From Eriocheir sinensis (lineage: Eukaryota; Arthropoda; Malacostraca; Decapoda; Varunidae), in the NCBI RefSeq assembly GCF_024679095.1, contig NW_026111675.1:342961-406960 (forward strand): a stretch of 64,000 nucleotides of DNA, given 5' to 3'. The notes beneath the pieces are model-generated. The model saw only the letters and a list, made by a program, of their open reading frames with translations. It was not told the DNA's origin and made no database searches. The translations under genes were made by a program, and so were the position numbers. Shown one piece after another: positions 13,331 to 30,023 of the stretch. Within the stretch, counting starts at the first letter, position 1. Every line of letters starts with the position of its first letter.

Positions 13331-15435
13331 TTGATGTGTATTTTGCATATCTATTTCAATACAAATTTACTTTATTGTACGTGCATTTTGTATATTTATT
13401 TTAACACAAATTTAATTATTTTATATGTATTTTTGTATATATATTTTTATGCAAATATGCGTTATTATATGGATATTTTGCATCTTTATTTTCATACAAA
13501 TTTACATTATTTTATTGATATTCTCTTTATTTATTTTCATTCGATTTAACATTATTCTGTGTTTTTTGTATATATTTTTTTTATACATATTTACATTATT
13601 TAATGTTCATTTTGTATATATTTTTTATCCAAATTTACATTATTTTATGTGTATTTGTTTATATATTTTCATACATATTTACATTATTTTAGGTGTTTTT
13701 TGTATATATATTTTTCTACGTATTTAAAGTATTTTATGTGTATTTTGTATATACATTTTCATAAAAAATTTACGTTTTTTTATTGTGTGTATAAGTATAT
13801 ATTTTGATACAAATTTTATACAAATTCATGTTATTTAATGTGTATTTGTATATATATTTTCATACAAATTTATATTATTTTATGTGAATTTTTTCATATA
13901 TTTCATTACAAATTTACCTTATTTTATGTTTATTTTGTATATTTATTTCATTCAATTTTAAATTATTTTATGTGTAGATTTGTATTTGTATTTTGGTTAT
14001 TTTATGTGTATTTTGTATATATATTTTCATCCAAAATTACATTATTTTATTGGTATTTCTTAATTTAATTCGATACGAATTTAGATTATTTCATAGGTAT
14101 TTTGTATACATATTTTTATACTCATTTACATTATCTAATGTGTGTTTTGTATATATATTTTTATGCAAATTTATCTAATGTTCATTTTTGTACATATATT
14201 TTTATAGAAATTTGCGTTATTTTATGTATATAGTTTTATATAAATTTACGTTACTTTATGTGCATTTTGTATATTTATATTTATACAAATACACATTCTT
14301 TTATTGGTATATTGTTTATTTACATTTATACGAATTTACATTATTTTATGTGTATTTTGTATACATTTTTTTATACGTATTTACTTAATTTTATGTGTAT
14401 TTTGTATATGTATTTTTATAGAAATCTACGTTATTTTATGTGTATTCGTATATATATTTTGAAACAAATTTACATTATTTTATATGTATTTTCCATATCT
14501 ATTTCAATACAAATTTACCTTATTGAATGTGCATTTTGTATATTTATTTTAATACAAGTTCAAATATTTAAGTGTATTTTGATATCAATAATTTTATAAA
14601 AAATGCGTTATTTCATAGGTATTTTGCATCTTAATTTTCATTTTATATGTACTTTGTATATATATTTTTATGCGCTCTTACATTATTTAATATTTATTTT
14701 GAATATATATTTTTATACAAATTCATGGTATTTTATGTGTATTTTTATATATATTTTCATATAAATTTACATTATTGTATGTGTATTTTGTAAATATATT
14801 TTATTACAAATCTACCTTATTTTATGTTTATTTTGTATGTGTATTTTGTATATTTATATTTATCCAAATACACATTCTTTTATTGGTATTTTGTTTATTT
14901 ATTTTAATTCGAAATTACATTATTTTATGTGTATTTTGAATACATTTTTTTATACGTATTTACTTAATTTTATGTGTATTTTGTATATATATTTTTATAG
15001 AAATCTACGTTTTTTTATTTGTATTCGTATATATATTTTGAAACAAATTTACATTGTTTTATATATATTTTTGCATATCTCTTTCAATACAAATTTACCT
15101 TATTGTATGTGCATTTTGTATATTTATTTCAATACAAATTTAAATATTTTATGTGTATTTTATTATATATATATTTTAAAAGAAATGCGCTATTTTATGG
15201 GAACTTTGCATCTTTATTTTCATACAAATTTACATTATTTTATTAATATTCGGTGTATTTATTTTGATACGAATTTACGTTATTCTATTTGTTTTTTGTA
15301 TATACTTTTTTATACATATTTACATTATTTAATGAGTATCTTGCATATATATTTTATACAAATTTATTATCTATTATCTATTTTTATACAAATACACATT
15401 CTTTTCATGATATTTTGTTTATTTATTTTGACACG
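12285..15435 (+). repeat. 3.15-kb direct duplication, copy 1
   Basis: AATACAAAATCAAATATTTT near 12287, the unusual GTATGTATATTTTCATAG near 13258 and CATTTTATATGTACTTTG near 14639 all recur about 43.2 kb downstream in the same order. Confidence 0.8.
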
Positions 15436-15937
15436 AATTTACATTATTTGATATGTATTTTGTATATATATTTTTATACGTATTTACATAATTTCATATG
15501 TATTTTGTATGTATATTTCTATAGAAATCTACTTTATTTTATGTGTATTCGTATATATATTTTGAAACAAATTTACATTGTTTTATATGTATTTTTGAAT
15601 ATCTCTTTTAATACAAATTTACCTTACTGTATATGCATTTTGTATATTTATTTCAATACAAATTTAAATATTTTATGTGTAGTTTGGTATATATATTTTT
15701 ATAAAAAATGCGATAATTTTTGGGAATTTTGCATCTTTATTTTCATATAAATTTACATTATTTTATTGATATTCTGTGTATTTATTTTGATACGATTTTA
15801 CATTATTCTATTTGTTTTTTGAATATATATTTTTTATACACATTTACATTATTTAATGTTATCTTGCATATATATTTTATACAAATTTACGTTATTTTAA
15901 GTGTATTTGTTTTTATATTTTCATTCAAATTTACATT
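14900..15937 (+). repeat. 1,038-bp tandem duplication, copy 1
   Basis: The text ATTTTAATTCGAAATTAC starts at 14901 and recurs at 15939. The interval holds one full short unit (J at 15209 to J at 15732, 523 bp), in which monomer M is fused to B, and part of another. The M/B fusion leaves the distinctive TTATTATCTATTATCTATTT near 15364. Confidence 0.78.
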
Positions 15938-16960
15938 TATTTTAATTCGAAATTACATTATTTTATGTGTATTTTGTATACATTTTTTTATACGTATTTA
16001 CTTAATTTTATGTGTATTCTGTATATATATTTTTATAAAAATCTACGTTTTTTTATTTGTATTCGTATATATATTTTGAAACAAATTTACATTGTTTTAT
16101 ATGTATTTTTGCATATCTCTTTCAATACAAATTTACCTTATTGTATGTGCATTTTGTATATTTATTTCAATGCAAATTTAAATATTTTATGTGTATTTTG
16201 GTATATATATTTTTATAAGAAATGCACTATTTTATGGGAATTTTGCATCTTTATTTTCATACAAATTTACATTATTTTATTAATATTCGGTGTATTTATT
16301 TTGATACGATGTTACATTATTCTATTTGTTTTTTGTATATACTTTTTTATACATATTTACATTATTTAATGTGTATCTTGCATATATATTTTATACAAAT
16401 TTATTATCTATTATCTATTTTCATACAAATACACATTCTTTTCATGATATTTTGTTTATTTATTTTGACACGAATTTACTTTATTTGATATGTATTTTGT
16501 ATATATATTTTTATACGTATTTACATAATTTCATATGTATTTTGTATATATATTTCTATAGAAATCTACTTTATTTTATGTGTATTCGTATATATATTTT
16601 GAAACAAATTTACATTGTTTTATATGTGTTTTTAAATATCTCTTTCAATACAAATTTACCTTACTGTATATGCATTTTGTATATTTATTTCAATACAAAT
16701 TTAAATATTTTATGTGTATTTTGGTAAATATATTTTTATAAAAAATGCGATAATTTTTGGGAATTTTGCATCTTTATTTTCATACAAATTTACATTATTT
16801 TATTTATATTCTGTGTATTTATTTTGATACGATTTTACATTATTCTATTTGTTTTTTGTAAATATATTTTTTATACACATTTACATTATTTAATGTGTAT
16901 CTTGCATATATATTTTATACAAATTTACGTTATTTTAAGTGTATTTGTTTATATATTTTC
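15938..16960 (+). repeat. 1,038-bp tandem duplication, copy 2
   Basis: This is the second copy of the 14900-15937 segment. J anchors are at 16246 and 16769 (523 bp) and the M/B fusion text is near 16402. The join at about 15937 falls inside monomer N, creating the odd TTTACATTTATTTTAATTC. The result is two short higher-order forms alternating, J-to-J 523, 514 and 523 bp. Confidence 0.76.
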
Positions 16961-17856
16961 ATTCAAATTTACATTGTTTGATGTGTATTTTGTATATGTA
17001 TTTCAATACAAATGTACCTAATTTTATGTGTATTTTGTATATCTCTTTTCAAACAAATTTAAATTATTTTTGTGTATTTTTGTATATAGTTTTATACAAA
17101 TTTAGGTTATTTTATGTGCATTTTTGTACATATATTTTTATAGAAATTTGCGTTATTTGTATATGTTTTCTCATACAAATTTACATTATTTTATTGCTAT
17201 TTTGTTTATTTATTTTGATACGAATTACATGATTATATGTGTATCTTGTACATATTTTTTATACGTATTTACATTACTTAATGTGTATTTTGTTTATATA
17301 TTTTTAAACAAATCTACGTTATTATATGTATTTGTATAAATATTTTGATACAGATTTACATTATTTTATGTATTTTGTATGTACATTTCAATTCAAATTT
17401 AGCTTATTTTAGCTGTGTTTTGTATATATATTTTCATACAAATTTAATTACTTCTGTGTATTTTTGTATATAGTTTTATACAAATTTACGATATTTTATG
17501 TGTATTTTGTATATTTATATTTTTACAAATACACATTCTTTTACTGGTATTTTGTTTATTTATTTTGATACGATTTTTATGTATTTTTTGTATTAATTTT
17601 TTTATACGTATTTACTTCATTTTATGTGTATTTTGTATATATTTTTATAGAAATCTACGTTATTTTATGTGTATTCGTATATATATTTTGAAACAAATTT
17701 ACATTGTTTTATATGTATTTTGCATATCTTTTTCAATACAAGTTTACCTTATAGTATGTGCATTTTTTATATTTATTTTAATATAAATTTTAATATTTTA
17801 TGTGTATTTTGGTATATATATTTTTATAAAAAATGCGTTATTTGATGGCTATTTTG

Positions 17857-18569
17857 CATCTTTATTTTCATACAAATTTACATTATTTTATTAATATTCT
17901 GTGTATTTATTGTTGATACGATTTTACATTATTCTATTTGTGTTTTGTATATATTTTTTTATACATATTTACATTATTTAATGTGTATTTTGTATATATA
18001 TTTGATACAAATTTACGTTATTTTAATTTTATATGTTTATATATTTTCATTCAAATTTCCATTATTTTATGTGTATTTTGTATATGTATTTCAATACAAA
18101 TTTACCTAATTTTATGTGTATTTTGTATATTTATTTTCATACAAATTTAAATTATTTTTGTGTATTTTTGTATATAGTTTTATACAAACTTAGGTTATTT
18201 TATGAGTATTTTGTATATATATTTTCATACAAATACACATTCTTTTATTGATATTTTGTTTATTTATTTTGACGAGAATTTAAATTATTTAATGTGTATT
18301 TTGTATATATATTTTTATACGTATTTACATCATTTCATGTGTATTTTGTATATATATTTCTATAGAAATCTACGTTATTTTATGTGTATTCGTATATATA
18401 TTTTGAAACAAATTTACACTTTTATGTGCATTTTGTATAATTTTTCAATACAAATTTACCTTATTGTACGCGCATTTTGTATATTAATTTTAATACACAT
18501 TTAATTATTCTATGTGTTTTTTTGTATATGTATTTTTAAAAAAATATGCTTTATTTTATGGGTATTTTG
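17857..18569 (+). repeat. 16-monomer higher-order unit, copy at 17.9 kb
   Basis: J monomers start at 17857 and 18570, giving a 713-bp unit in A-P order. Its monomer C reads GACGAGAATTTAAATTA. That variant is shared with the units near 55.0, 59.7 and 61.3 kb and marks them as one subfamily. Confidence 0.82.
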
Positions 18570-19049
18570 CATCTTTATTTTCATACAAAATTACATTATT
18601 TTATTGATTTTCTGTGTATTTATTTTGATACGATTTTACATTATTCTATGTATATTTTGTATATCTATTTTATACAAATGTACGTTATTTTATGTGAATT
18701 TGTTTTCATTTCATACAAATTTACATTATTTTATGTGTATTTTGTACATGTATTTAAATACAAATTTAACTAATTATATGTGTATTTTGTATATCTATTT
18801 TCATACAAATTGAAATTTATTTTTTTGTTTTTTTGTATATATTTTTATTCAAATTTTCGTAATTTTATGTGTATTTTGTATATTTATTTTCCTACAAATA
18901 TACGTTCTTTTCTCGGAATTTTGTTTATTTATTTTGATACGAATTTTTTTTTTTTAGGTGTTTTTGAAATATATATTTTTATACTTGTTTACATAATTTT
19001 ATATGTATTTTGAATATATATTATCATAGAAATTTACTCTATATGTTTT

Positions 19050-19484
19050 TACAAAAAACACAAAAATACTTTAAATTTGTATGAAAATAAATATACAAAA
19101 TACACATAAAATTAGGTAAGTTTGTATTTAAATACATATACAAATTACACTTAAAATAATGTAAATTTGAATGAAATTATATAAACAAATACACTTAAAA
19201 TAACGTTAATTTGTATAAAATATATATAAAAAATACATATTAAATAATGAAAATATGTATAAAAAAATATATACCAAACACAAACAGTATAATATAAAAT
19301 CGTATCAAAATAAATACACAGAATATTAATAAAATAATGTACATTTGTATGAAAACTGAGATGCAAAATACCTATAAAATAACGCATTTTTTATAAAATT
19401 ATATATACCAAAATACACATAAAATATTTGAATTTGTATTAAAATAAATATACAAAATGCAAATACAATAAGGTAAATTTAAAT
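19050..19484 (-). repeat. Satellite block 12, reverse (short)
   Basis: About ten reverse monomers. It resembles 62.40-62.79 kb (reverse) and 41.0-41.38 kb (forward). The entry junction reads CTCTATATGTTTTTACAAAA, like the junction at 62.40 kb. Confidence 0.82.
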
Positions 19485-19979
19485 TTAAAATATTTTTGTG
19501 TATTTTTGTATATAGTTGTATACAAATTTAGGTTATTTTATGTATATCTATTTTCATACAAATACACATTCTTTTATTGATATTTTGTTTATTTATTTTG
19601 ACGCGAATTTACATTATTTAATGTGTATTTTGTATATATATTTTTATACGTATTTACATCATTTCATGTGTATTTTGTATAGTTTTAAACAAATTTATAT
19701 TATTTAATGTGTATTTTGTATATATATTTATACAAATACACATTCTTTTATTGGTATTTTGTTTATTTATTTTGATACTAATTTACATTATATTATGTGT
19801 ATTTTGTATACATTTTTTATACGTATTTACTTAATTTCATGTGTATTTTGTATATATATTTTTTATAGAAATCTACCTTATTTCATGTGTATTCGTATAT
19901 ATATTTTGAAACAAATTTACATTGTTTATATGTATTTTGCATATCTATTTTTGTGTATTCTGTATTTATTTTTGTTATA
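19485..19979 (+). repeat. Satellite block 13, forward (short)
   Basis: About eleven forward monomers. With block 14 it forms a segment directly duplicated at about 52.06 kb, 32.6 kb away. It ends at TTTTTGTTATACATAGAATA, a junction repeated at about 52546. Confidence 0.83.
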
Positions 19980-20650
19980 CATAGAATAATGTAAAATCGT
20001 ATCAAAATAAGTACACAGAATATCAATAAAATAATTTAAATTTGTATGAAAATAAAGATGCAAAATACCCATATGATAAAGCATATTTAAAAAAAAAAAT
20101 ACATATACAAAAATACACATAGAATATTTAAATTTGGTTTAAAATTAATATACAAAATGCACACATACAATAAGGTAAATTTGTATTGAAAAAAAAACGC
20201 AAAATACAAATAAATCATTGTAAATTTGTTTCAAAATATATATACGAATACACATAAAATAACGTAGATATCTATCGAAATATATATACAAAATACACAT
20301 GAAATTATGTAAATACGTATAAAAATATATATATAAAATACATATTAAGTAATGTAAATTCGTGTCAAAATAAATAAACAAAATATCATGAAAAGAATGT
20401 GTATTTGTATGAAAATAAATAATAGATAATAAATTTGTATGAAATATATATGCAAGATGTACATTAAATAATGTAAATATGTATAAAAAAAATATATATA
20501 CAAAAAACAAATTGAATAATGTAAGATCGTATCAAAATAAATACACCGAATATTAATAAAATAATGTAAATTTGTATGAAAATAAAGATGCAAAATTCCC
20601 ATAAAATAGCGCATTTCTTATAAAAATATATATACCAAAATACACATAAA
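19495..20650. repeat. 1.2-kb direct duplication, copy 1
   Basis: Shared with 52065-53370. The offset grows from about 32572 at 19563 to about 32697 at 20586. The roughly 125-bp difference is explained by the (TA)n tract in copy 2. Confidence 0.78.
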
Positions 20651-22002
20651 ATATTTAAATTTGTATTGAAATAAATATACAAAATCCACATACAATAAGG
20701 TAAACTTCTATTGAAAGAGATATGCAAAAATACATATAAAACAATGTAAATTTGTTTCAAAATATATATACGAATACTCATAAAATAACGTAGATATCTA
20801 TAAAAATATATGTACAAAATACACATAAAATTAGGTAAATACGTATAAAAAAATGTAAACAAAATACACATAAAATAATATAAATTCGAAACAAAATAAA
20901 TAAACAAAATACCAATAAAAGAATGTGTATTTGTATAAATATAAATGTACAAAATACACATACAAAATAAACATAAAATAAGGTAAATTTTTAATGAAAT
21001 ATATGTACAAAATACACATAAAATAATGTAAATTTATATGAAAATATATATACAAATACACATAAAATACCATGAATTTGTATAAAATTATATATTCAAA
21101 ATAAATATTAAATAATGTAAATGCGTATAAAAATATATATATAAAGTACATATAAAATAATGTAAATTGGAATCAATATAAATCAACAAAATACCAATAA
21201 AATAATATATATATGAATGAAAATAGATTTACAAAATACACATAACATAACTAAAATTTGTATTGAAATATATACAAAAATACATAAAAATAATTTGAGT
21301 TTGTATGAAAATAGATATTCAAAATACACATAAACCTAGGTAAATTTCTTTTGAAATATATATACAAAATACCCATAAAATATTGTAAATTTGTGTCAAA
21401 ATATATAAACAAATACATAAAATAACGTAAATTTGTTTGAAAAATATATACAAAATACACATAGAATAATGTCAAATCGTATCAAAATGAATGAGCAGAA
21501 TATCAATAAAATAACGTAAATTTGTATAAAAATAAAGATGCAAAATACCCATAAAATAAAGCATATTTTTATAAAAATACATAGTATACAAAAATACACA
21601 TAGAATAATTAAATTTGTATTAAAATTAATATACAAAATGCATATACAATAAGGTAAATTTGTATTGAAAAAATATGCAAAATACACATAAAAGTGTAAA
21701 TTTGTTTAAAAATCTGTATACGAATACACATAATATAACGTAGATTTCTAAAGAAATATTTATACAAAATACACATGAAATGATGTAAATACGTATAAAA
21801 ATATATATACAAAATACACATTAAATAATTTAAATTCTCGTCAAAATAAATAAACAAAATATCAATAAAAGAATGTGTATTTGTATGAAAATAGATATAC
21901 AAAATACTCATAAAATAACCTGTTTGTATAAAACTATATACAAAAATACACAAAAATAATTTAAATTTGTATGAAAATAAATATACAAAATACACATAAA
22001 AT
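19980..22002 (-). repeat. Satellite block 14, reverse
   Basis: Reverse monomers with a 950-bp unit at 20586-21535 and an M/B fusion marker (AATAATAGATAATAAATTTG) near 20419. It begins the first copy of the 6-kb tandem duplication at about 20092. Confidence 0.85.
20586..21535 (-). repeat. About 21-monomer higher-order unit (950 bp) in 6-kb copy A
   Basis: Reverse J anchors are at 20586 and 21536. The GAATGAGCAGAATA marker is at about 21488. The paralogous unit in the second 6-kb copy is 26550-27503 (954 bp). Confidence 0.78.
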
Positions 22003-22212
22003 TATTTTGTATATCTATTTTATACAAATGTACGTTATTTTATGTGAATTTGTTTTCATTTCATACAAATTTACATTATTTTATGTGTATTTTGTACATG
22101 TAATTAAATACAAATTTAACTAATTATAGTTGTATTTTGTATATCTATTTTCATACAAATTGAAATTTATTTTTTTGTTTTTTTGTATATATTTTTATTC
22201 AAATTTTCGTAA
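22003..22212 (+). repeat. Satellite block 15, forward (very short)
   Basis: About 4.5 forward monomers between two reverse blocks, entered at ACATAAAATTATTTTGTATA and left at TTCGTAATCTTATAAAAATA. An equivalent block is at 27970-28179 in the second 6-kb copy. The text is the P/A region that hosts the SINE elsewhere. Confidence 0.83.
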
Positions 22213-22841
22213 TCTTATAAAAATATATATACCAAAATACACATAAAATTTTTAAATTTGCATTGAAATAAATATACAAAATGCACATGCAATAAGGTAA
22301 ATTTGTATTGAAAGAGATATGCAAAAATACATATAAAACAATGTAAATTTGTTTCAAAATATATATACGAATACAAATAAAAAAACGTAGATTTCTATAA
22401 ATATATATATACAAAATACACATAAAATTAAGTAAATACGTATAAAAAAATGTATACAAAATACACATAAAATAATGTAAATTCGAATTAAAATAAATAA
22501 ACAAAATACCAATAAAAGAATGTGTATTTGGATAAATATAAATATACAAAATACACATACAAAATAAATAAATATACAAAATACACATAAAATAACGTAA
22601 ATTTATATAAAACTATATACAAAAATACACAGAAGTATTTTAATTTGTATGAAAATAGATATACAAAATAAGGTAAATTCGTTTCAAATTCAATAAACAA
22701 AATTCAGATAAAAGAACGTATATTTGTAGAAAAAATAAATATACAAAATACACATTAAATAACGAAAATTTGTATGAAAATATATAAAAAAATACACAAA
22801 AATAATTTCAATTTGTATGAAAATAAATATACAAAATACAC
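22213..22841 (-). repeat. Satellite block 16, reverse (short)
   Basis: About 14 reverse monomers. It ends in the palindromic AAAATACACATGTATTTT at about 22835-22852. Its paralogue is 28180-28808. Confidence 0.84.
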
Positions 22842-26046
<3,205 letters not shown>

Positions 26047-26055
<9 letters not shown>

Positions 26056-26068
26056 TTAAAAAAATACA
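26047..26068. repeat. Perfect 22-bp inverted repeat at an orientation switch
   Basis: The sequence is TGTA, seven T, seven A, TACA, a perfect palindrome with no spacer. It sits where forward block 17 meets reverse block 18 and where 6-kb copy A meets copy B. Confidence 0.9.
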
Positions 26069-27969
26069 TACACAAAAATTCACATAGAATATTTAAATTT
26101 GGTTTAAAATTAATATATAAAATGCACACATACAATAAGGTAAATTTGTATTGAAAAAAAAACGCAAAATACAAATAAATCATTGTAAATTTGTTTCAAA
26201 ATATATATACGAATACACATAAAATAACGTAGATATCTATCGAAACATATATACAAAATACACATGAAATTATGTAAATACGTATAAAAATATATATATA
26301 AAATACATATTAAGTAATGTAAATTCGTGTCAAAATAAATAAACAAAATATCATGAAAAGAATGTGTATTTGTATGAAAATAAATAATAGATAATAAATT
26401 TGTATGAAATATATATGCAAGATGTACATTAAATAATGTAAATATGTATAAAAATATATATATACAAAAAACAAATTGAATAATGTAAGATCGTATCAAA
26501 ATAAATACACCGAATATTAATAAAATAATGTAAATTTGTATGAAAATAAAGATGCAAAATTCCCATAAAATAACGCATTTCTTATAAAAACATATATACC
26601 AAAATACACATAAAATATTTAAATTTGTATTGAAATAAATATACAAAATCCACATACAATAAGGTAAACTTCTATTGAAAGAGATATGCAAAAATACATA
26701 TAAAACAATGTAAATTTGTTTCAAAATATATATACGAATACACATAAAATAACGTAGATATCTATAAAAATATATGTACAAAATACACATAAAAGTAGGT
26801 AAATACGTATAAAAAAATGTAAACAAAATACACATAAAATAATATAAATTCGAAACAAAATAAATAAACAAAATACCAATAAAAGAATGTGTATTTGTAT
26901 AAATATAAATGTACAAAATACACATACAAAATAAACATAAAATAAGGTAAATTTTTAATGAAATATATGTACAAAATACACATAAAATAATGTAAATTTA
27001 TATGAAAATATATATACAAATACACATAAAATACCATGAATTTGTATAAAATTATATATTCAAAATAAATATTAAATAATGTAAATGCGTATAAAAATAT
27101 ATATAAAAAGTATATATAAAATAATGTAAACTCGAATCAATATAAATCAACAAAATACCAATAAAATAATATATATATATGAATGAAAATAGATTTACAA
27201 AATACACATAACATAACTAAAATTTGTATTGAAATATATACAAAAATACATAAAAATAATTTGAGTTTGTATGAAAATAGATATTCAAAATACACATAAA
27301 CCTAGGTAAATTTCTTTTGAAATATATATACAAAATACCCATAAAATATTGTAAATTTGTGTCAAAATATATAAACAAATACACATAAAATAACGTAAAT
27401 TTGTTTGAAAAATATATACAAAATACACAGAGAATAATGTCAAATCGTATCATAATGAATGAGCAGAATATCAATAAAATAACGTAAATTTGTATGAAAA
27501 TAAAGATGCAAAATACCAATAAAATAAAGCATATTTTTATAAAAATACATATACAAAAATACACATAGAATAATTAAATTTGTATTAAAATTAATATACA
27601 AAATGCATATACAATAAGGTAAATTTGTATTGAAAAAATATGCAAAATACACATAAAAGTGTAAATTTGTTTAAAAATCTGTATACGAATACACATTATA
27701 TAACGTAGATTTCTATAGAAATATATATACAAAATACACATGAAATGATGTAAATACGTATAAAAATATATATACAAAATACACATTAAATAATTAAAAT
27801 TCTCGTCAAAATAAATAAACAAAATATCAATAAAAGAATGTGTATTTGTATGAAAATAGATATACAAAATACTCATAAAATAACCTAAGTTTGTATAAAA
27901 CTATATACAAAAATACACAAAAATAATTTAAATTTGTATGAAAATAAATATACAAAATACACATAAAAT
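26056..27969 (-). repeat. Satellite block 18, reverse
   Basis: Start of the second 6-kb copy and paralogue of 20092-22002. The longest open frame of the window (271 codons, 26110-26925, reverse) lies here. It is a string of 15-residue units and is not credible as a protein. Confidence 0.85.
26550..27503 (-). repeat. About 21-monomer higher-order unit (954 bp) in 6-kb copy B
   Basis: Reverse J anchors are at 26550 and 27504. It is the tandem paralogue of the unit at 20586-21535. The CTGCTCATTC-type marker (GAATGAGCAGAATA on the plus strand) is at about 27458. Confidence 0.78.
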
Positions 27970-28179
27970 TATTTTGTATATCTATTTTATACAAATGTAC
28001 GTTATTTTATGTGAATTTGTTTTCATTTCATACAAATTTACATTATTTTATGTGTATTTTGTACATGTAATTAAAGACAAATTTAACTAATTATAGTTGT
28101 ATTTTGTATATCTATTTTCATACAAATTGAAATTTATTTTTATGGTTTTTTGTATATATTTTTATTCAAATTTTCGTAA
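27970..28179 (+). repeat. Satellite block 19, forward (very short)
   Basis: Paralogue of 22003-22212 in the second 6-kb copy, with the same entry and exit junctions and only scattered substitutions. Confidence 0.83.
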
Positions 28180-28808
28180 TCTTATAAAAATATATATACC
28201 AAAATACACATAAAATTTTTAAATTTGCATTGAAATAAATATACAAAATGCACATGCAATAAGGTAAATTTGTATTGAAAGAGATATGCAAAAATACATA
28301 TAAAACAATGTAAATTTGTTTCAAAATATATATACGAATACAAATAAAAAAACGTACATTTCTATAAATATATATACAAAATACACATAAAATTAAGTAA
28401 ATACGTATAAAAAAATGTATACAAAATACACATAAAATAATGTAAATTCGAATTAAAATAAATAAAGAAAATACCAATTAAAGAATGTGTATTTGGATAA
28501 ATATAAATATACAAAATACACATACAAAATAAATAAATATACAAAATACACATAAAATAACGTAAATTTAAATAAAACTATATACAAAAATAAACAGAAG
28601 TATTTTAATTTGTATGAAAATAGATATACAAAATAAGGTAAATTCGTTTCAAATTCAATAAACAAAATTCAGATAAAAGAACGTATATTTGTAGAAAAAA
28701 TAAATATACAAAATACACATTAAATAACGAAAATTTGTATGAAAATATATAAAAAAATACACAAAAATAATTTCAATTTGTATGAAAATAAATATACAAA
28801 ATACACAT
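28180..28808 (-). repeat. Satellite block 20, reverse (short)
   Basis: Paralogue of 22213-22841. It ends with the same AAAATACACATGTATTTT palindromic switch at about 28800-28817. Confidence 0.83.
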
Positions 28809-29700
28809 GTATTTTGTATATCTATTTTCACACAAATTTAATTACTTTTGTGTATTTTTGCATTAAATTTTATATAAATTTACGTTATTTTATTTGTATT
28901 TTGTAAATTTATATATATACATTACACATTCTTTTATTAGTATTTTGTTTATTTATTCTGATACGAGTTTACATTATTTTATGTGTATTTTGTATACCTT
29001 TTTTTATACGTATTTACTTCATTTTATGTGTATTTTGTATATTTATTTTCATAGAAATCTACGTTATTTTATGTGTATTCGTATATATATTTTTAGAAAA
29101 AATTACATGGTTTTATATGTATTTTGTATATCTATTTCAATAAAAATTTACCTTATTGTATGTGCTTTTTGTATATTTATTTTAATACAAATTCAAATAT
29201 TTTAAGTGTGTCTTGGTATAAATATTTTTTATAAAAAATGCGTTACTTTATTGGTATTTTGCATCTTAATTTTCATACAAATTTTCATTATTTTATTAAT
29301 AATCTGTGTATTTATTTTGATACGATTTCATATTATTCTATTTGTGTTTTGTATATATTCTTTTATACATATTTACATTATTTAATGTGTATTTTTTATA
29401 TATATTTTATACAAATTTACATTATTTTAAGTGTATTTGTTTATATATTTTCATTCAAATTTACATTATTTTTTGTGTATTTTGTAAATGTATTTCAATA
29501 CAAATTTACCTAATTTTATGTGTATTTTGCATATTTATTTTCATACAAATTAAAATTATTTTTGTGTATTTTTGTATATAGTTTTATACAAATTTATGTG
29601 ATTTTATGTGTATACTGTATATCTATTTTCATACAAATACACATTCTTTTATTGATATTTTGTTTATTTATTTTGACGCGAATTTACATTATTTAATGTG

Positions 29701-30023
<323 letters not shown>

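Larger units (their letters stand above)
11962..19049 (+). repeat. Satellite block 11, forward (7.1 kb)
   Basis: One of the longest uniform blocks. It includes the segment copied at 55.47-58.62 kb, the 1,038-bp tandem duplication at 14.9-16.96 kb, a complete 16-mer at 17857-18569, and an uninterrupted version of the SINE target site at about 18.69-18.83 kb. Confidence 0.87.

Noticed and set aside
26110..26925. Longest open reading frame (271 codons, reverse) as a protein gene
   Set aside because: It is a concatenation of 15-residue units from the 45-bp satellite, rich in Phe, Ile and Tyr. It overlaps other equally open frames, has no domain, and exists only because the monomer lacks stops on one strand.
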